Shown one piece after another: positions 44,188 to 52,520 of a stretch of 64,000 nucleotides of DNA. The notes below the pieces were generated by a model. That model did not search any database, was not told the DNA's origin, and was given only the letters and a program-made list of their open reading frames with translations. This DNA comes from JAJDTQ01 sp965204235 (GTDB taxonomy: Bacteria > Desulfobacterota > Binatia > UBA9968 > JAJDTQ01): the NCBI GenBank assembly GCA_965204235.1, contig OZ241979.1, positions 1,674,001 through 1,738,000 of the forward strand. Reading direction: 5' to 3'. Numbering within the stretch: position 1 is the first letter of the stretch; every line of letters starts with the position of its first letter. The translations under genes and the position numbers were made by a program.

Positions 44188-44317
44188 GGGCTCGGTCCTC
44201 CCTGGTGCGCGGGCAACGGGTCCTCCCGTTCCCCGCCCCTTTCTTACACCCATCCGCCCCCTGCCGCGAACGGCCGTCCCCCGCGCCTTGACAGGTATGC
44301 CTCGATCATACACTTTA

Positions 44318-44426
44318 GGAAACCCTGAACGATTGTTCCGTTCGTCCTGAGCGTAGCGAAGCGAAGTCGAAGGACGCGCTTTCCCATGGGGAGCGGCGCC
44401 TTGAGCCGGAACAGATCAGAGGTTCC
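44318..44426 (+). mobile_element. MITE-like element, copy D
   Basis: A 109-bp copy with left end GGAAACCCTGAACGATTG, right end GATCAGAGGTTCC and a perfect 4-bp target duplication TTTA (44314-44317 and 44427-44430). It lies between the hydrolase promoter region and topB, in a 293-bp intergenic gap that otherwise contains nothing recognised. Confidence 0.9.
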
Positions 44427-44480
44427 TTTACATGACGGACGGAGGATGCGCCGCCGCGCACTCCTCCGGGGGTCGGGAAC

Positions 44481-47378
44481 ATGGGCAAATCACTCATCAT
44501 CGCGGAAAAGCCGTCGGTGGCCGCGGACGTGGCCAGGGCCCTGGGCGGATTCAAGCGTCACAAGGACTATTACGAGAGCGACGACTACGTGCTGTCGTCC
44601 GCGGTGGGCCACCTGTTGGAGCAGACCCCGCCGGAAGGCGCGGAGGCCAAGCGCGGCAAGTGGAGCTTTGCCAACCTGCCGGTGATCCCCCCCTACTTCG
44701 ACCTGCACCCCATCCAGAAGTCCGAGGCCCGCCTGAAGCTGCTGGTGAAGCTGATCCGGCGCAGGGACGTGGACGCCCTGGTCAACGCCTGCGACGCCGG
44801 GCGGGAAGGCGAGCTCATCTTCCGCAACATCGTGCGCCACGCCAAGGCCAAACAGCCCATCAAACGGCTCTGGCTCCAGTCCATGACCCCGGACGCCATC
44901 CGCAACGGCTTCGCACGGCTCCGGGAGGACCGGGAGATGCAGCCCCTGGCCGACGCCGCCCTGAGCCGCTCCGAGGCGGACTGGCTGGTGGGCATCAACG
45001 GCACTCGGGCCATGACCGCGTTCAACTCCAAACCGGGGGGGTTCTACAAGACCACGGTGGGCCGGGTCCAGACGCCGACCCTGGCCATCGTGGTGGAGCG
45101 CGAGGCCGCCATCCGGGACTTCCAACCCCAGGACTACTGGGAGGTGGCGGCCGTCTTCCGGTCGAAGGGCGGCGAGTACGCCGGACGCTGGTTCGACGAA
45201 GGGTTCCGCAGGAAGGAAGACGAGCCCCACGCCCGGGCCGAGCGGATCTGGGATCCGGCCGCGGCCGCGGCCATCCGCGACAAGTGCCTGGGCAAGACCG
45301 GGACGGTCACGGAGGAGAGCAAGCCCACCACGCAGATGCCGCCGCTGCTCTTCGACCTCACCAGCCTCCAGCGCGAGGCCAACGCCCGTTTCGGCATGAG
45401 CGCCAGCCGCACCGTCCAGATCGCCCAGGCGTTGTACGAGCGCCACAAGGTCCTCACCTACCCGCGCACCGACTCCCGCGCCCTGCCGGAGGACTACCTG
45501 GGCACGGTGCGGGACTCGCTCCGGATGCTCGCGAAGACGAGCTACGCCCCCTTTGCCAAGGCCATCCTGGACCACCGCTGGGTCAAGCCCGACAAGCGCA
45601 TCTTCAACAACGCCAAGGTCTCGGACCACTTCGCCATCATCCCCACCACCGAGACGCCCACGCGGCTCAACGAGACGGAACAGCGGATCTACGACGTGGT
45701 GACCCGCCGCTTCCTGGCCATCTTCCACCCCGCGGCCCGCTACCTGGAGACCACGCGCATCACGCGAGTGGAGCAGGAACCCTTCAAGACCACCGGCAAG
45801 GTCCTGGTGGAAGCCGGCTGGCTGGCCGTCCACGGAAAGGACCGGCAGGAAGCCGGGACCGCGGGCAGGAAGCCGAACGCCGCGCCCGCGCGGGGGCCTG
45901 CGGACCCGGAAGCGCCCGCGGCCGCGGAGCACGAAGCCGAGACCCGCGGCAGGGAGGCCGAGCCGACGCTGGCGCCGGTGAGCGCGGGTGAGGAAGTCGA
46001 GACCCGCGACGCCGAGGTCAGGCAGAGCCAGACCCGGCCGCCGGCACGGTTCACCGAGGCCACGCTGCTGGGGTCCATGGAAGGGGCCGGCAAGCTTGTG
46101 AACGACGAAGAATTGCGCGCGGCCATGGCCGGCAAGGGGCTGGGCACCTCGGCCACCCGGGCCTCCATCATCGAAGGGCTCATCGACGAGGACTACCTCA
46201 TCCGGGACGGCAAGGAGATCCAGGCCACCCCCAAGGCGTTCATGCTCATGGAACTGCTCAACGGCCTGGGGGTCCGGGAGTTGACCAGCCCCGAGCTCAC
46301 CGGCAACTGGGAGCACCAGTTGTTCCAGATGCAGGGCGGGAACAAGAGCCGCGACGAGTTCATGGGAGAGATCGCCGCCATGACCCGGCAGATCGTGGAG
46401 CGCGCGCGGCAGTACGAGCACGACACGATCCCGGGCGACTTCGGCTCCCTGTCGACGCCCTGCCCCAAGTGCGGCGGCGAGGTGCGCGAGCGCTACCGCA
46501 ACTTCCAGTGCGCCGCCTGCGACTTCACGTTGCCCAAGATCCTGGCCGGACGGCTCCTGGACGCGGACGAGACCGCGGCGCTGATCCGGCAAGGGCAGGT
46601 CGGGCCGTTGCAGGGCTTTCGCAGCCGCCAGGGCCGGCCGTTCGCCGCGGTGTTGCAACTCTCCCCCGAACACAAGATCGCCTTCGACTTTGGCGGCGAG
46701 GCGCGGAACGGAGACGGTGAGGCGGAGCCGAGCGCGGACTTCACCGACCAGGAACCCCTGGGCCAGTGCCCCCGATGCGCCGGGCGCGTCTTCGAGCTGC
46801 CCATGCGCTACGTATGCGAGAACGCCGTGGGCGACCCGCGCACCTGCGAGTTCTCGTCCGGCAAGATCATCCTCCGGCAACCGGTGGACCGGGAGCAGAT
46901 GGCCAAGCTGCTGGCCGACGGCAAGACCGACCTGCTGCCCCAGTTCGTCTCGTCCAGGACCGGCCGCCCGTTCAAGGCGTTCCTCGCGTTGCAGCAGGGC
47001 AAGGTAGGGTTCGAGTTCGAGCCGCGCCCCGCCAGGAAGACCGCGGCCAAACGGGACCAACCGGCACCCAGGGCGGACTTCACCGGCCAGGAGCCCCTGG
47101 GGCCGTGTCCCCGCTGCCGGAGCCGGGTCTTCGAGTGGAACTCCCGGTACCTGTGCGAGAAGTCCCAGGCGGAGACCAGGCCCTGCAAGTTCAAGTCCGG
47201 GACGGTGATCCTGGAGCAACCCGTGGACCGCGCCCAGATGGCGAAGCTCCTGTCCGAGGGCAAGACCGACCTGCTGGAGGGCTTCGTCTCGTCCAGGTCC
47301 GGCCGCCCCTTCGCCGCCTGGCTCGTCCTCGACGACGCCGGCAAGGTCGCCTTCGAGTTCCCACCGAGGGATGAGTAG
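44481..47378 (+). CDS. topB: DNA topoisomerase III (type IA)
   Basis: A 965-residue type IA topoisomerase. It opens with the Toprim domain SLIIAEKPSVAADVARALGG and the acidic ACDAGREGELIFRNI. Next come the IMTAFN-type domain (GINGTRAMTAFNSKP) and the catalytic tyrosine in LTYPRTDSRALP at residue 327. An Ala/Glu-rich insertion lies near residues 460-520. The C-terminal half carries one zinc-ribbon (CPKCGGEVRERYRNFQCAAC) and about three topoisomerase C-terminal repeats with C-x-x-C elements. It relaxes and decatenates DNA. Its position next to BREX and Septu suggests a plasmid- or island-borne TopB, not the housekeeping TopA. Confidence 0.95.
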   Translation: MGKSLIIAEKPSVAADVARALGGFKRHKDYYESDDYVLSSAVGHLLEQTPPEGAEAKRGKWSFANLPVIPPYFDLHPIQKSEARLKLLVKLIRRRDVDALVNACDAGREGELIFRNIVRHAKAKQPIKRLWLQSMTPDAIRNGFARLREDREMQPLADAALSRSEADWLVGINGTRAMTAFNSKPGGFYKTTVGRVQTPTLAIVVEREAAIRDFQPQDYWEVAAVFRSKGGEYAGRWFDEGFRRKEDEPHARAERIWDPAAAAAIRDKCLGKTGTVTEESKPTTQMPPLLFDLTSLQREANARFGMSASRTVQIAQALYERHKVLTYPRTDSRALPEDYLGTVRDSLRMLAKTSYAPFAKAILDHRWVKPDKRIFNNAKVSDHFAIIPTTETPTRLNETEQRIYDVVTRRFLAIFHPAARYLETTRITRVEQEPFKTTGKVLVEAGWLAVHGKDRQEAGTAGRKPNAAPARGPADPEAPAAAEHEAETRGREAEPTLAPVSAGEEVETRDAEVRQSQTRPPARFTEATLLGSMEGAGKLVNDEELRAAMAGKGLGTSATRASIIEGLIDEDYLIRDGKEIQATPKAFMLMELLNGLGVRELTSPELTGNWEHQLFQMQGGNKSRDEFMGEIAAMTRQIVERARQYEHDTIPGDFGSLSTPCPKCGGEVRERYRNFQCAACDFTLPKILAGRLLDADETAALIRQGQVGPLQGFRSRQGRPFAAVLQLSPEHKIAFDFGGEARNGDGEAEPSADFTDQEPLGQCPRCAGRVFELPMRYVCENAVGDPRTCEFSSGKIILRQPVDREQMAKLLADGKTDLLPQFVSSRTGRPFKAFLALQQGKVGFEFEPRPARKTAAKRDQPAPRADFTGQEPLGPCPRCRSRVFEWNSRYLCEKSQAETRPCKFKSGTVILEQPVDRAQMAKLLSEGKTDLLEGFVSSRSGRPFAAWLVLDDAGKVAFEFPPRDE

Positions 47379-47459
47379 GTCTCATGGTTGCAAGTCGCAC
47401 CACAAGGCACGTAGGGGGCGCCTGACGGTGACCGACGGCACGCTTGACTTCGGTGGCCC

Positions 47460-48839
47460 ATGTCCAGAAAAGCCAACTCGCTGATCTACTTTCAGAAACT
47501 GTCCGTCGAAAACGTCCGCTGCTTCGGCGAACGGCAGGAGTTGGACCTCACTGATGACGACGGCCGGCCCGCTCAGTGGACCCTTATCATAGGCGACAAC
47601 GGCGCCGGCAAGACCACGTTGCTCCAGTGCTTGGCGTACATGCGTCCGGAGTTCAACCCTGACGAGAACAATGACGAGAACAAGGTTCAGCCCGAATTGG
47701 CGAGCGAGGAGAACCATGTGCTGATCGCGCTGGCGCGATCGAGCAGCGACGCGAAGGTGCGACTGGATGCATCTCTTTCGGTTGGACTGCCATTGGCGGG
47801 ACCGAGACCGCGTAAACCCGAAACCATTTCGACGACTCTTGCCATCGAACGCAAGGACGGCGACATCACGGATGTCGATCCCGATGGACATGCCCCCAGG
47901 TATGACGAGGAACCACCCCTTGTCTTGGCCTACGGCGCAGGGCGCCACCCAAGGGCTGCTGACAGTCTCCGGCCTCCCGAAGCGGACCCGGTTCATTCGT
48001 TGTTCAGGGTCGAGTCCGAACTCTACGACGCCGAAAAAAATCTGTGCGATCTGGAATACGCTTCGTTGACAAAAAGTCGCAGCACTGAAGAACGTCAGCG
48101 CGCCAAAAAACTTCTTGACAGCCTCACGCATATGCTCGCCAGGATCCTCCCGGACGTCCAGGCCCCCCAGGACGTCCGGATACTTGGTCCGAGGAGTACG
48201 GCGTACCTCTCTGATCGAGCCGGAGTCCATGTGAGGACCCCTTCGGGAGGGGTACCACTCGAACAGTTGAGCCTTGGCTACCAGACGATGTTCGCCTGGG
48301 CGATGGACATCGCCTGGAGGCTCATCGAGCAATATCCAGGGAGCTCAAACCCCTTCAACGAGCCGGCCATCGTGCTCGTTGACGAAATCGACCTCCATCT
48401 CCATCCACGCTGGCAGCGAGAGATCCGTGACCATCTTACCGGCCTTTTCCCCAACGTCCAGTTCATCGCCACCGCGCACAGCCCGCTCATGGCGCAGAGT
48501 TCACTGGGCCAGAACCTGGCCGTCGTCCAATGGCAGGAGGATCGTGTGATAATCGAAAACGACCCTGACATCGTCAGAAGCTGGCGTCTGGACCAGGTTC
48601 TCACAAGCGATCTCTTCGGCTTCGAATCAGCGCGACCGCCTGAGATCGTGGAGCAACAGAAGCGCCGTGTCGCGTTGCACCAGAAACAGAGGCTCTCGAA
48701 GGCCGAACGAGATGACCTCGCCGATTTGGACCGTAAGGCCCTTGAGCTACCCACTGCCGAATCGCCTGAAGACCAAAAGGCCATGGAAATCATACGCAAG
48801 GCAGCCGAGCTTCTTCAACCAAAAAATCCCTCGTCATGA
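47460..48839 (+). CDS. ptuA: Septu defence ATPase PtuA
   Basis: A 459-residue RecF/SMC-like AAA ATPase. Opening SVENVRCFGERQELDL is followed by Walker A IIGDNGAGKTTLLQCLAYM at about residue 45. The ABC signature region LEQLSLGYQTMFAWAMDIAW is near residue 270, and Walker B IVLVDEIDLHLHPRWQREI is at about 308, with the H-loop ATAHSPLMAQS. The overlapping downstream HNH gene identifies the pair as Septu. PtuA oligomers hold PtuB and, when nucleotide levels change during phage infection, licence DNA cleavage. No reverse transcriptase lies nearby, so it is not a retron. Confidence 0.88.
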   Translation: MSRKANSLIYFQKLSVENVRCFGERQELDLTDDDGRPAQWTLIIGDNGAGKTTLLQCLAYMRPEFNPDENNDENKVQPELASEENHVLIALARSSSDAKVRLDASLSVGLPLAGPRPRKPETISTTLAIERKDGDITDVDPDGHAPRYDEEPPLVLAYGAGRHPRAADSLRPPEADPVHSLFRVESELYDAEKNLCDLEYASLTKSRSTEERQRAKKLLDSLTHMLARILPDVQAPQDVRILGPRSTAYLSDRAGVHVRTPSGGVPLEQLSLGYQTMFAWAMDIAWRLIEQYPGSSNPFNEPAIVLVDEIDLHLHPRWQREIRDHLTGLFPNVQFIATAHSPLMAQSSLGQNLAVVQWQEDRVIIENDPDIVRSWRLDQVLTSDLFGFESARPPEIVEQQKRRVALHQKQRLSKAERDDLADLDRKALELPTAESPEDQKAMEIIRKAAELLQPKNPSS

Positions 48840-49594
48840 TCCGAATCCATAAACGGTCGCCCGCGCCTGCAAAATTTGTGAAAGCGAGCACCGATCGCAC
48901 CAAACGAGACTGCCAAGCTTACGAAGCGAATAGCCATGAGTATCGGAATGGAACGAAGAAGTTCGAGTTTGAGCAAAAGATCTACGGTCATAAAGCGGTC
49001 AAGGAAGCACTGAAGACGGATCAGCACGGGAAATGCTGTTTTTGCGAGGGCAAATTTGATGCACATGCCTCCGGGGATGTCGAGCATTACCGACCCAAAG
49101 GGGCCGTGAAACAACACAAGGACTCGGAAACTCTATATCCAGGGTATTACTGGCTGGCTTACTCCTGGGAGAATCTGTATTATTCCTGTAGCATCTGCAA
49201 CTCGACCAAGGGTTCGCTTTTTCCGTTGTCCGACCCCGCACTGCGCGCACGCTCCCATACTGATGATCTCTCGCGCGAAAAACCGCTCATCCTTGACCCG
49301 GGTGGAGCGGATGATCCTCGTGAGCACATACAGTTTCAAGATGAAATTGCTAAGAGCTCGACGACCTGTGGACGAACGACGATCGATCTCACCGGCCTCA
49401 ATCGGCAAGCCTTGATAGAGGACCGCTTGAGCCGTCTGAACGAGATCAGACACTTGACGATAATATCCCAACGCTTCGATGGCTGTTCGGATGCAAAGAC
49501 CGTCGAAACTCGGGACGAGGCTCGTAGTCTGCTTGACGCGGCAGTGGAGCCAACGGCAAAATTCAGTGCCATGGCAGCAGACTTTCTCGCATAA
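48836..49594 (+). CDS. ptuB: Septu HNH nuclease PtuB
   Basis: A 252-residue HNH nuclease overlapping ptuA by four bases (ATGA). The first zinc pair is in GKCCFCEGKF at about residue 65, the HNH core histidine in DVEHYRPKGAV at about 83, and the second zinc pair plus metal ligand in CSICNSTKGSLFPL at about 117. This arrangement matches the PtuB/TIGR02646-type family. It is the effector of Septu and cuts DNA when released from PtuA. It converges with the RiPP operon, with two bases between the stop codons and no terminator. Confidence 0.88.
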   Translation: MIRIHKRSPAPAKFVKASTDRTKRDCQAYEANSHEYRNGTKKFEFEQKIYGHKAVKEALKTDQHGKCCFCEGKFDAHASGDVEHYRPKGAVKQHKDSETLYPGYYWLAYSWENLYYSCSICNSTKGSLFPLSDPALRARSHTDDLSREKPLILDPGGADDPREHIQFQDEIAKSSTTCGRTTIDLTGLNRQALIEDRLSRLNEIRHLTIISQRFDGCSDAKTVETRDEARSLLDAAVEPTAKFSAMAADFLA

Positions 49595-49596
49595 CA

Positions 49597-50451
49597 TCAA
49601 ATCCCGCAACGCCGTAGAGCACCACAGACCAGGATCCGTCCACACTCCGTCAACCCTTCGGCGGCGACGAGACCGGCCACTTGTGCGACCTCGTGCGCGA
49701 TCTCTCCTCGACGCTTGACAACGAAGGTTCTGCCCTCCGGGGCTAGAAAGTCGCCTTGGTCCAGAGCCTGAAGCCAGGCATCGATGACGGAGAAGACATA
49801 CAGGCCGTGTAGAACGCCGCGCAGTGGTCGCTGTCGTTGCTGCCAAGGAGAGAAGACTGACCGGCCTCCTTTGCCCACAAGTGGCAATAGAGTCTCGATC
49901 ATGGTGAGTTGCAGATGCATGCACTCGTGGATGATGGACTCGGCGAGACGCAAGGCTCCGTTCGGACAGGCTGAGGGAACCGAGACGAAAATCGAGAAGG
50001 GCGCTTCCGGGTCGCTGTGACTGACGTCGAAATCCTTGCCGGGAGCCTGCAGGACGTGCAAGGTTCGCAGATAGGCACAGACGGCGGCATAGAGGCTCGG
50101 AATCAGGGTAATGTGGGACAGTGCCGACTGCACGGCTGCCACGTGGGATCGGATGGAGATGGATTCGGGAAAGGCCAAGCCGATTCTTTCGTAGCGCGTG
50201 CGACTTGACTCCGGTAATGCTTCGATTCGGTACTCAAGAGGATCGGACAGTTCGATCGTAGCGAGAACCGGGCGCTCAGCCGCAGGATCTCTCTCCAGCC
50301 ACCGGTGTGTCCCGTAATTCGACGGGACGAATCCGCGGCGCGCAAGCCCTTGCCACGCGCTCGCCGTCAACGGACCGGCGAGACCGGGGAGCCACGGCTC
50401 CGCGAATCGAGCGAGCGCCTTTCTAACCGTTTCCTGGGTTCCGCCGGGCAT
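49597..50451 (-). CDS. HExxH-motif putative RiPP peptide hydroxylase
   Basis: From ATG 50451 the product has 284 residues. The defining motif is AESIIHECMHLQLTM (H175-E176-x-x-H179), in the setting typical of HExxH peptide-modification proteins found with radical SAM/SPASM maturases. Some of these are 2-oxoglutarate-dependent beta-hydroxylases and not peptidases (family knowledge). It overlaps the oxygenase gene by 29 bases and is the last gene of the operon. It would act on the 61-residue precursor or its cyclised form. A protease role to remove the leader is the alternative reading of HExxH, and no signal peptide is present. Confidence 0.75.
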   Translation of the reverse strand: MPGGTQETVRKALARFAEPWLPGLAGPLTASAWQGLARRGFVPSNYGTHRWLERDPAAERPVLATIELSDPLEYRIEALPESSRTRYERIGLAFPESISIRSHVAAVQSALSHITLIPSLYAAVCAYLRTLHVLQAPGKDFDVSHSDPEAPFSIFVSVPSACPNGALRLAESIIHECMHLQLTMIETLLPLVGKGGRSVFSPWQQRQRPLRGVLHGLYVFSVIDAWLQALDQGDFLAPEGRTFVVKRRGEIAHEVAQVAGLVAAEGLTECGRILVCGALRRCGI

Positions 50452-51040
50452 GGAAGGAATAGACGAGCGTGTAACGTTCTCCGCCGTGCAGGCGGGAAAC
50501 TGCGTGATGGGAGTTCTCGCCGATCTCAAACCCGATCCCGCTCCCGGTGACTGGGCGGATGATCCGATGGACGTCTGCAGGATCGAAGCTGTTGAACAGC
50601 ATGAAGAGCCCGCCTTCTTCATCATCAAGACCACGGTTGAGCTGAACGGTCAAGCGATGGGTCTCTTCACCGACGAGATGGTCGTTGTGAATGGCGATCC
50701 GTTGGCCGGGGACCAGCTTGTGCGCCACCAGCATGATCCGGTCGTCAAAGGCTACGTCGAAGATTACCTCCATTTCCCGACGAAGCGCCGCAAGGTTGTC
50801 CGACGAGATCAGTGAAGCAACGCTTTTCGGTAGAGCCATGTGGAGCATGTTGAATTCGTACTGCTGGTAGAAATCGGTCTCCACGAGCCGCCAGGGCGCG
50901 TCGGTCTCGAGCCATTCGAGAAGCGCCCGCTCCGCATCGGGTGCAAGGCAACGCGGCGCCAGGAAGTAGCGGAAGGGAGAAACACGAAGCTCTACCCGGC
51001 CAAGGGCGCACCAAGGCGACGACTCGCAGGACGTCTGCAT
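50423..51040 (-). CDS. 2OG-Fe(II) oxygenase of the RiPP operon
   Basis: A 205-residue double-stranded beta-helix dioxygenase. Iron ligands are H118 and D120 in QRIAIHNDHLVG and a distal histidine in GENSHHAVSRLHG. The 2-oxoglutarate-binding arginine is likely in LHGGERYTLVYSFH. The N-terminal part lacks a transport signal, so it is cytoplasmic. It starts 15 bases after the precursor stop. The likely role is hydroxylation of the cyclophane peptide, as in peptide-tailoring oxygenases recorded next to similar maturases. From memory, NCBI family names call such a set YhhA/YhhB/YhhC. I could not check that match here. Confidence 0.78.
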   Translation of the reverse strand: MQTSCESSPWCALGRVELRVSPFRYFLAPRCLAPDAERALLEWLETDAPWRLVETDFYQQYEFNMLHMALPKSVASLISSDNLAALRREMEVIFDVAFDDRIMLVAHKLVPGQRIAIHNDHLVGEETHRLTVQLNRGLDDEEGGLFMLFNSFDPADVHRIIRPVTGSGIGFEIGENSHHAVSRLHGGERYTLVYSFHARRNPGNG

Positions 51041-51055
51041 GGAAGCCCCGGGCGA

Positions 51056-51241
51056 TCACCTGTTGTGACGGTGGTACGTGCGATTATAGGCCGTCGGTGA
51101 GTCGATTTCGCCGTCACCCCGGTTCCGCACCTCCTCGATGAGGCGAGTCAAGGCAACGCTATCGACGTACTCTGGTTCAAACCTGGAGTTCTCCGCTGAC
51201 TGGGGCTTCCAGGTCTCGCGGGAATCTTTCGTGTTGTCCAA
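51056..51241 (-). CDS. RiPP precursor peptide with three aromatic-x-Arg triplets
   Basis: A 61-residue peptide starting at TTG 51241, six bases after GGAG of AAAGGAGA. The acidic leader includes RFEPEYVDSVALTRLIEEVR, a helix likely recognised by the maturase. The C terminus is DSPTAYNRTYHRHNR, in which Y52-N-R54, Y56-H-R58 and H59-N-R61 are consecutive aromatic-x-Arg triplets. Radical SAM maturases of this branch link an aromatic ring to the beta carbon of the third residue, so up to three cyclophanes are possible (inference). The first 65 bases overlap the end of the maturase gene in another frame. No Cys or Ser-rich core is present, which argues against lanthipeptide or sactipeptide types. 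Confidence 0.8.
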   Translation of the reverse strand: MDNTKDSRETWKPQSAENSRFEPEYVDSVALTRLIEEVRNRGDGEIDSPTAYNRTYHRHNR

Positions 51242-52520
51242 GAGAGTCTCCTTTCGCTTTTCTCGTGGCTGGGCGCCGCACGACCCATTCCCGCATGCGT
51301 CTTATCAACAACAACTGATCCGCGCAAAAGACGGACGGGTTGTCGAAACCGCGATCGTCACTCCATCGGTGCGCGGCCATCCCGCCTCCGCAGACGTGCA
51401 GCTCGGGACAGGCGCGGCAAGCGAGAGCAGTGGGGCGTTGCTGGCGGTAATAGTCTGTATAGGACTGGCTGTGGACGACGTCAAGCAGACTATCCGAAAG
51501 GATCGACCATGATCGTTCGAACCGATCCGCGCCCGGGTGAGCGACTTTCAAGGTGTCGTTCTTGTTGATGCGGCCATCCGTCTCGATGGTGAGGATGCCG
51601 TAATCATTGACGCCGACCCCTTCTTTCCGAGCCTGCCCGCCAAGGATGATCCGGAGCATGTCGTCGAGGATGCGCACACGCGGCGGCTCCGGGTCCCTGA
51701 GATAGACATCGAGCAGGCCGACCATCCAGAGTCCATATTCGGTCGAGTCGCGGCTGACTTTCCCCGGCGGCAGACGCGCATGGTTTCCGTCGCGGATCAG
51801 GAAATCGAGGCTCGGGGCGCCGGTGGCCTTGAGGGAAGCATAGACGGATCCGGGGTTGGAGCCGGGATCGACCACCGCCAGGACTCCGGCGAACAAGGGA
51901 AGTGCGTCGCTCCGGGCAGTCAACCGACCGATGGCTTCCAGCACACGGTCATGGGATCCCCGTCCCCGGAAATCGAGACGAAATCGGTCATGGAGGTCCC
52001 GAGGGCCGTCGATGCTGACGGAGATCCCGACGTCGAACCGGACGAAGATGTCGATGATCTCCTCGGTCAAGAGCACGCCGTTCGTCTGGACGTGGACCCC
52101 GCAGGGCGCCGGAAGCGCAGAGCGGAGACGATTGCAGAAGTCGCGCAAACCATCGGCCCCCAACAGCAGGGGTTCCCCCCCGTGCAGCACGACGCTGAAC
52201 GGCTGCCGCTGGTGGGCGTAAAGGTCCGCAAGCTGTCGGACCGTGGCTCGTCGAACCGTCGCAGGCATGCGCTTCGGCTGAGCGCGCCAACCGTTGTCAC
52301 CCATGTGATAGACGTAGCAATAGTTGCAGTCGAGGTTGCATCGACTCGCGACTTTGAGGAGCACCGTGTCAATGACGGTAGAAACTGGTAGCGCGTTCAC
52401 GGCGTCCTGGTCAGCCGGCCGAAGCCGTCGCAAACGGGGGTTGCGGTGAACGGGTCCTTGCCGGCCGCCGGCCTGGGCACGGTCCTCCGCAGCGATATCC
52501 GATTCTCTCGCTTCCTTCAT
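51177..52520 (-). CDS. Radical SAM/SPASM peptide maturase (cyclophane-forming type)
   Basis: From ATG 52520 (overlapping the hydrolase stop, ATGA) the product has 447 residues. The radical SAM cluster is C61-x3-C65-x2-C68 in ASRCNLDCNYCYVYHMGDNG. Further landmarks are VVLHGGEPLLLGADGL, VHVQTNGVLLTEE, DVGISVSIDGPRDLHDRF and a C-terminal SPASM region CRACPELHVCGGGMAAHRW, near residues 367-385, that binds auxiliary clusters. The sequence resembles the FxsB/XyeB/GrrM-like maturases that build three-residue cyclophanes. The N-terminal 45 residues are poorly conserved. The gene's final 65 bases also encode the precursor start in another frame. Confidence 0.88.
   Translation of the reverse strand: MKEARESDIAAEDRAQAGGRQGPVHRNPRLRRLRPADQDAVNALPVSTVIDTVLLKVASRCNLDCNYCYVYHMGDNGWRAQPKRMPATVRRATVRQLADLYAHQRQPFSVVLHGGEPLLLGADGLRDFCNRLRSALPAPCGVHVQTNGVLLTEEIIDIFVRFDVGISVSIDGPRDLHDRFRLDFRGRGSHDRVLEAIGRLTARSDALPLFAGVLAVVDPGSNPGSVYASLKATGAPSLDFLIRDGNHARLPPGKVSRDSTEYGLWMVGLLDVYLRDPEPPRVRILDDMLRIILGGQARKEGVGVNDYGILTIETDGRINKNDTLKVAHPGADRFERSWSILSDSLLDVVHSQSYTDYYRQQRPTALACRACPELHVCGGGMAAHRWSDDRGFDNPSVFCADQLLLIRRMREWVVRRPATRKAKGDSLGQHERFPRDLEAPVSGELQV
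51247..51254 (-). promoter_or_regulatory. Ribosome binding site of the RiPP precursor
   Basis: AAAGGAGA on the minus strand lies 5-6 bases upstream of TTG 51241, inside the maturase coding sequence. Its strength decides the choice of the TTG start and argues that the small frame is really translated. Confidence 0.75.

Noticed and set aside
47460..49594. Retron or other ATPase-HNH system
   Set aside because: No reverse transcriptase or structured RNA was seen. The two-gene overlap fits Septu.
51056..51241. Lanthipeptide, sactipeptide or FxSxx-type precursor
   Set aside because: The peptide has no cysteine, few Ser/Thr in the core and no Phe-x-Ser-x-x terminus.
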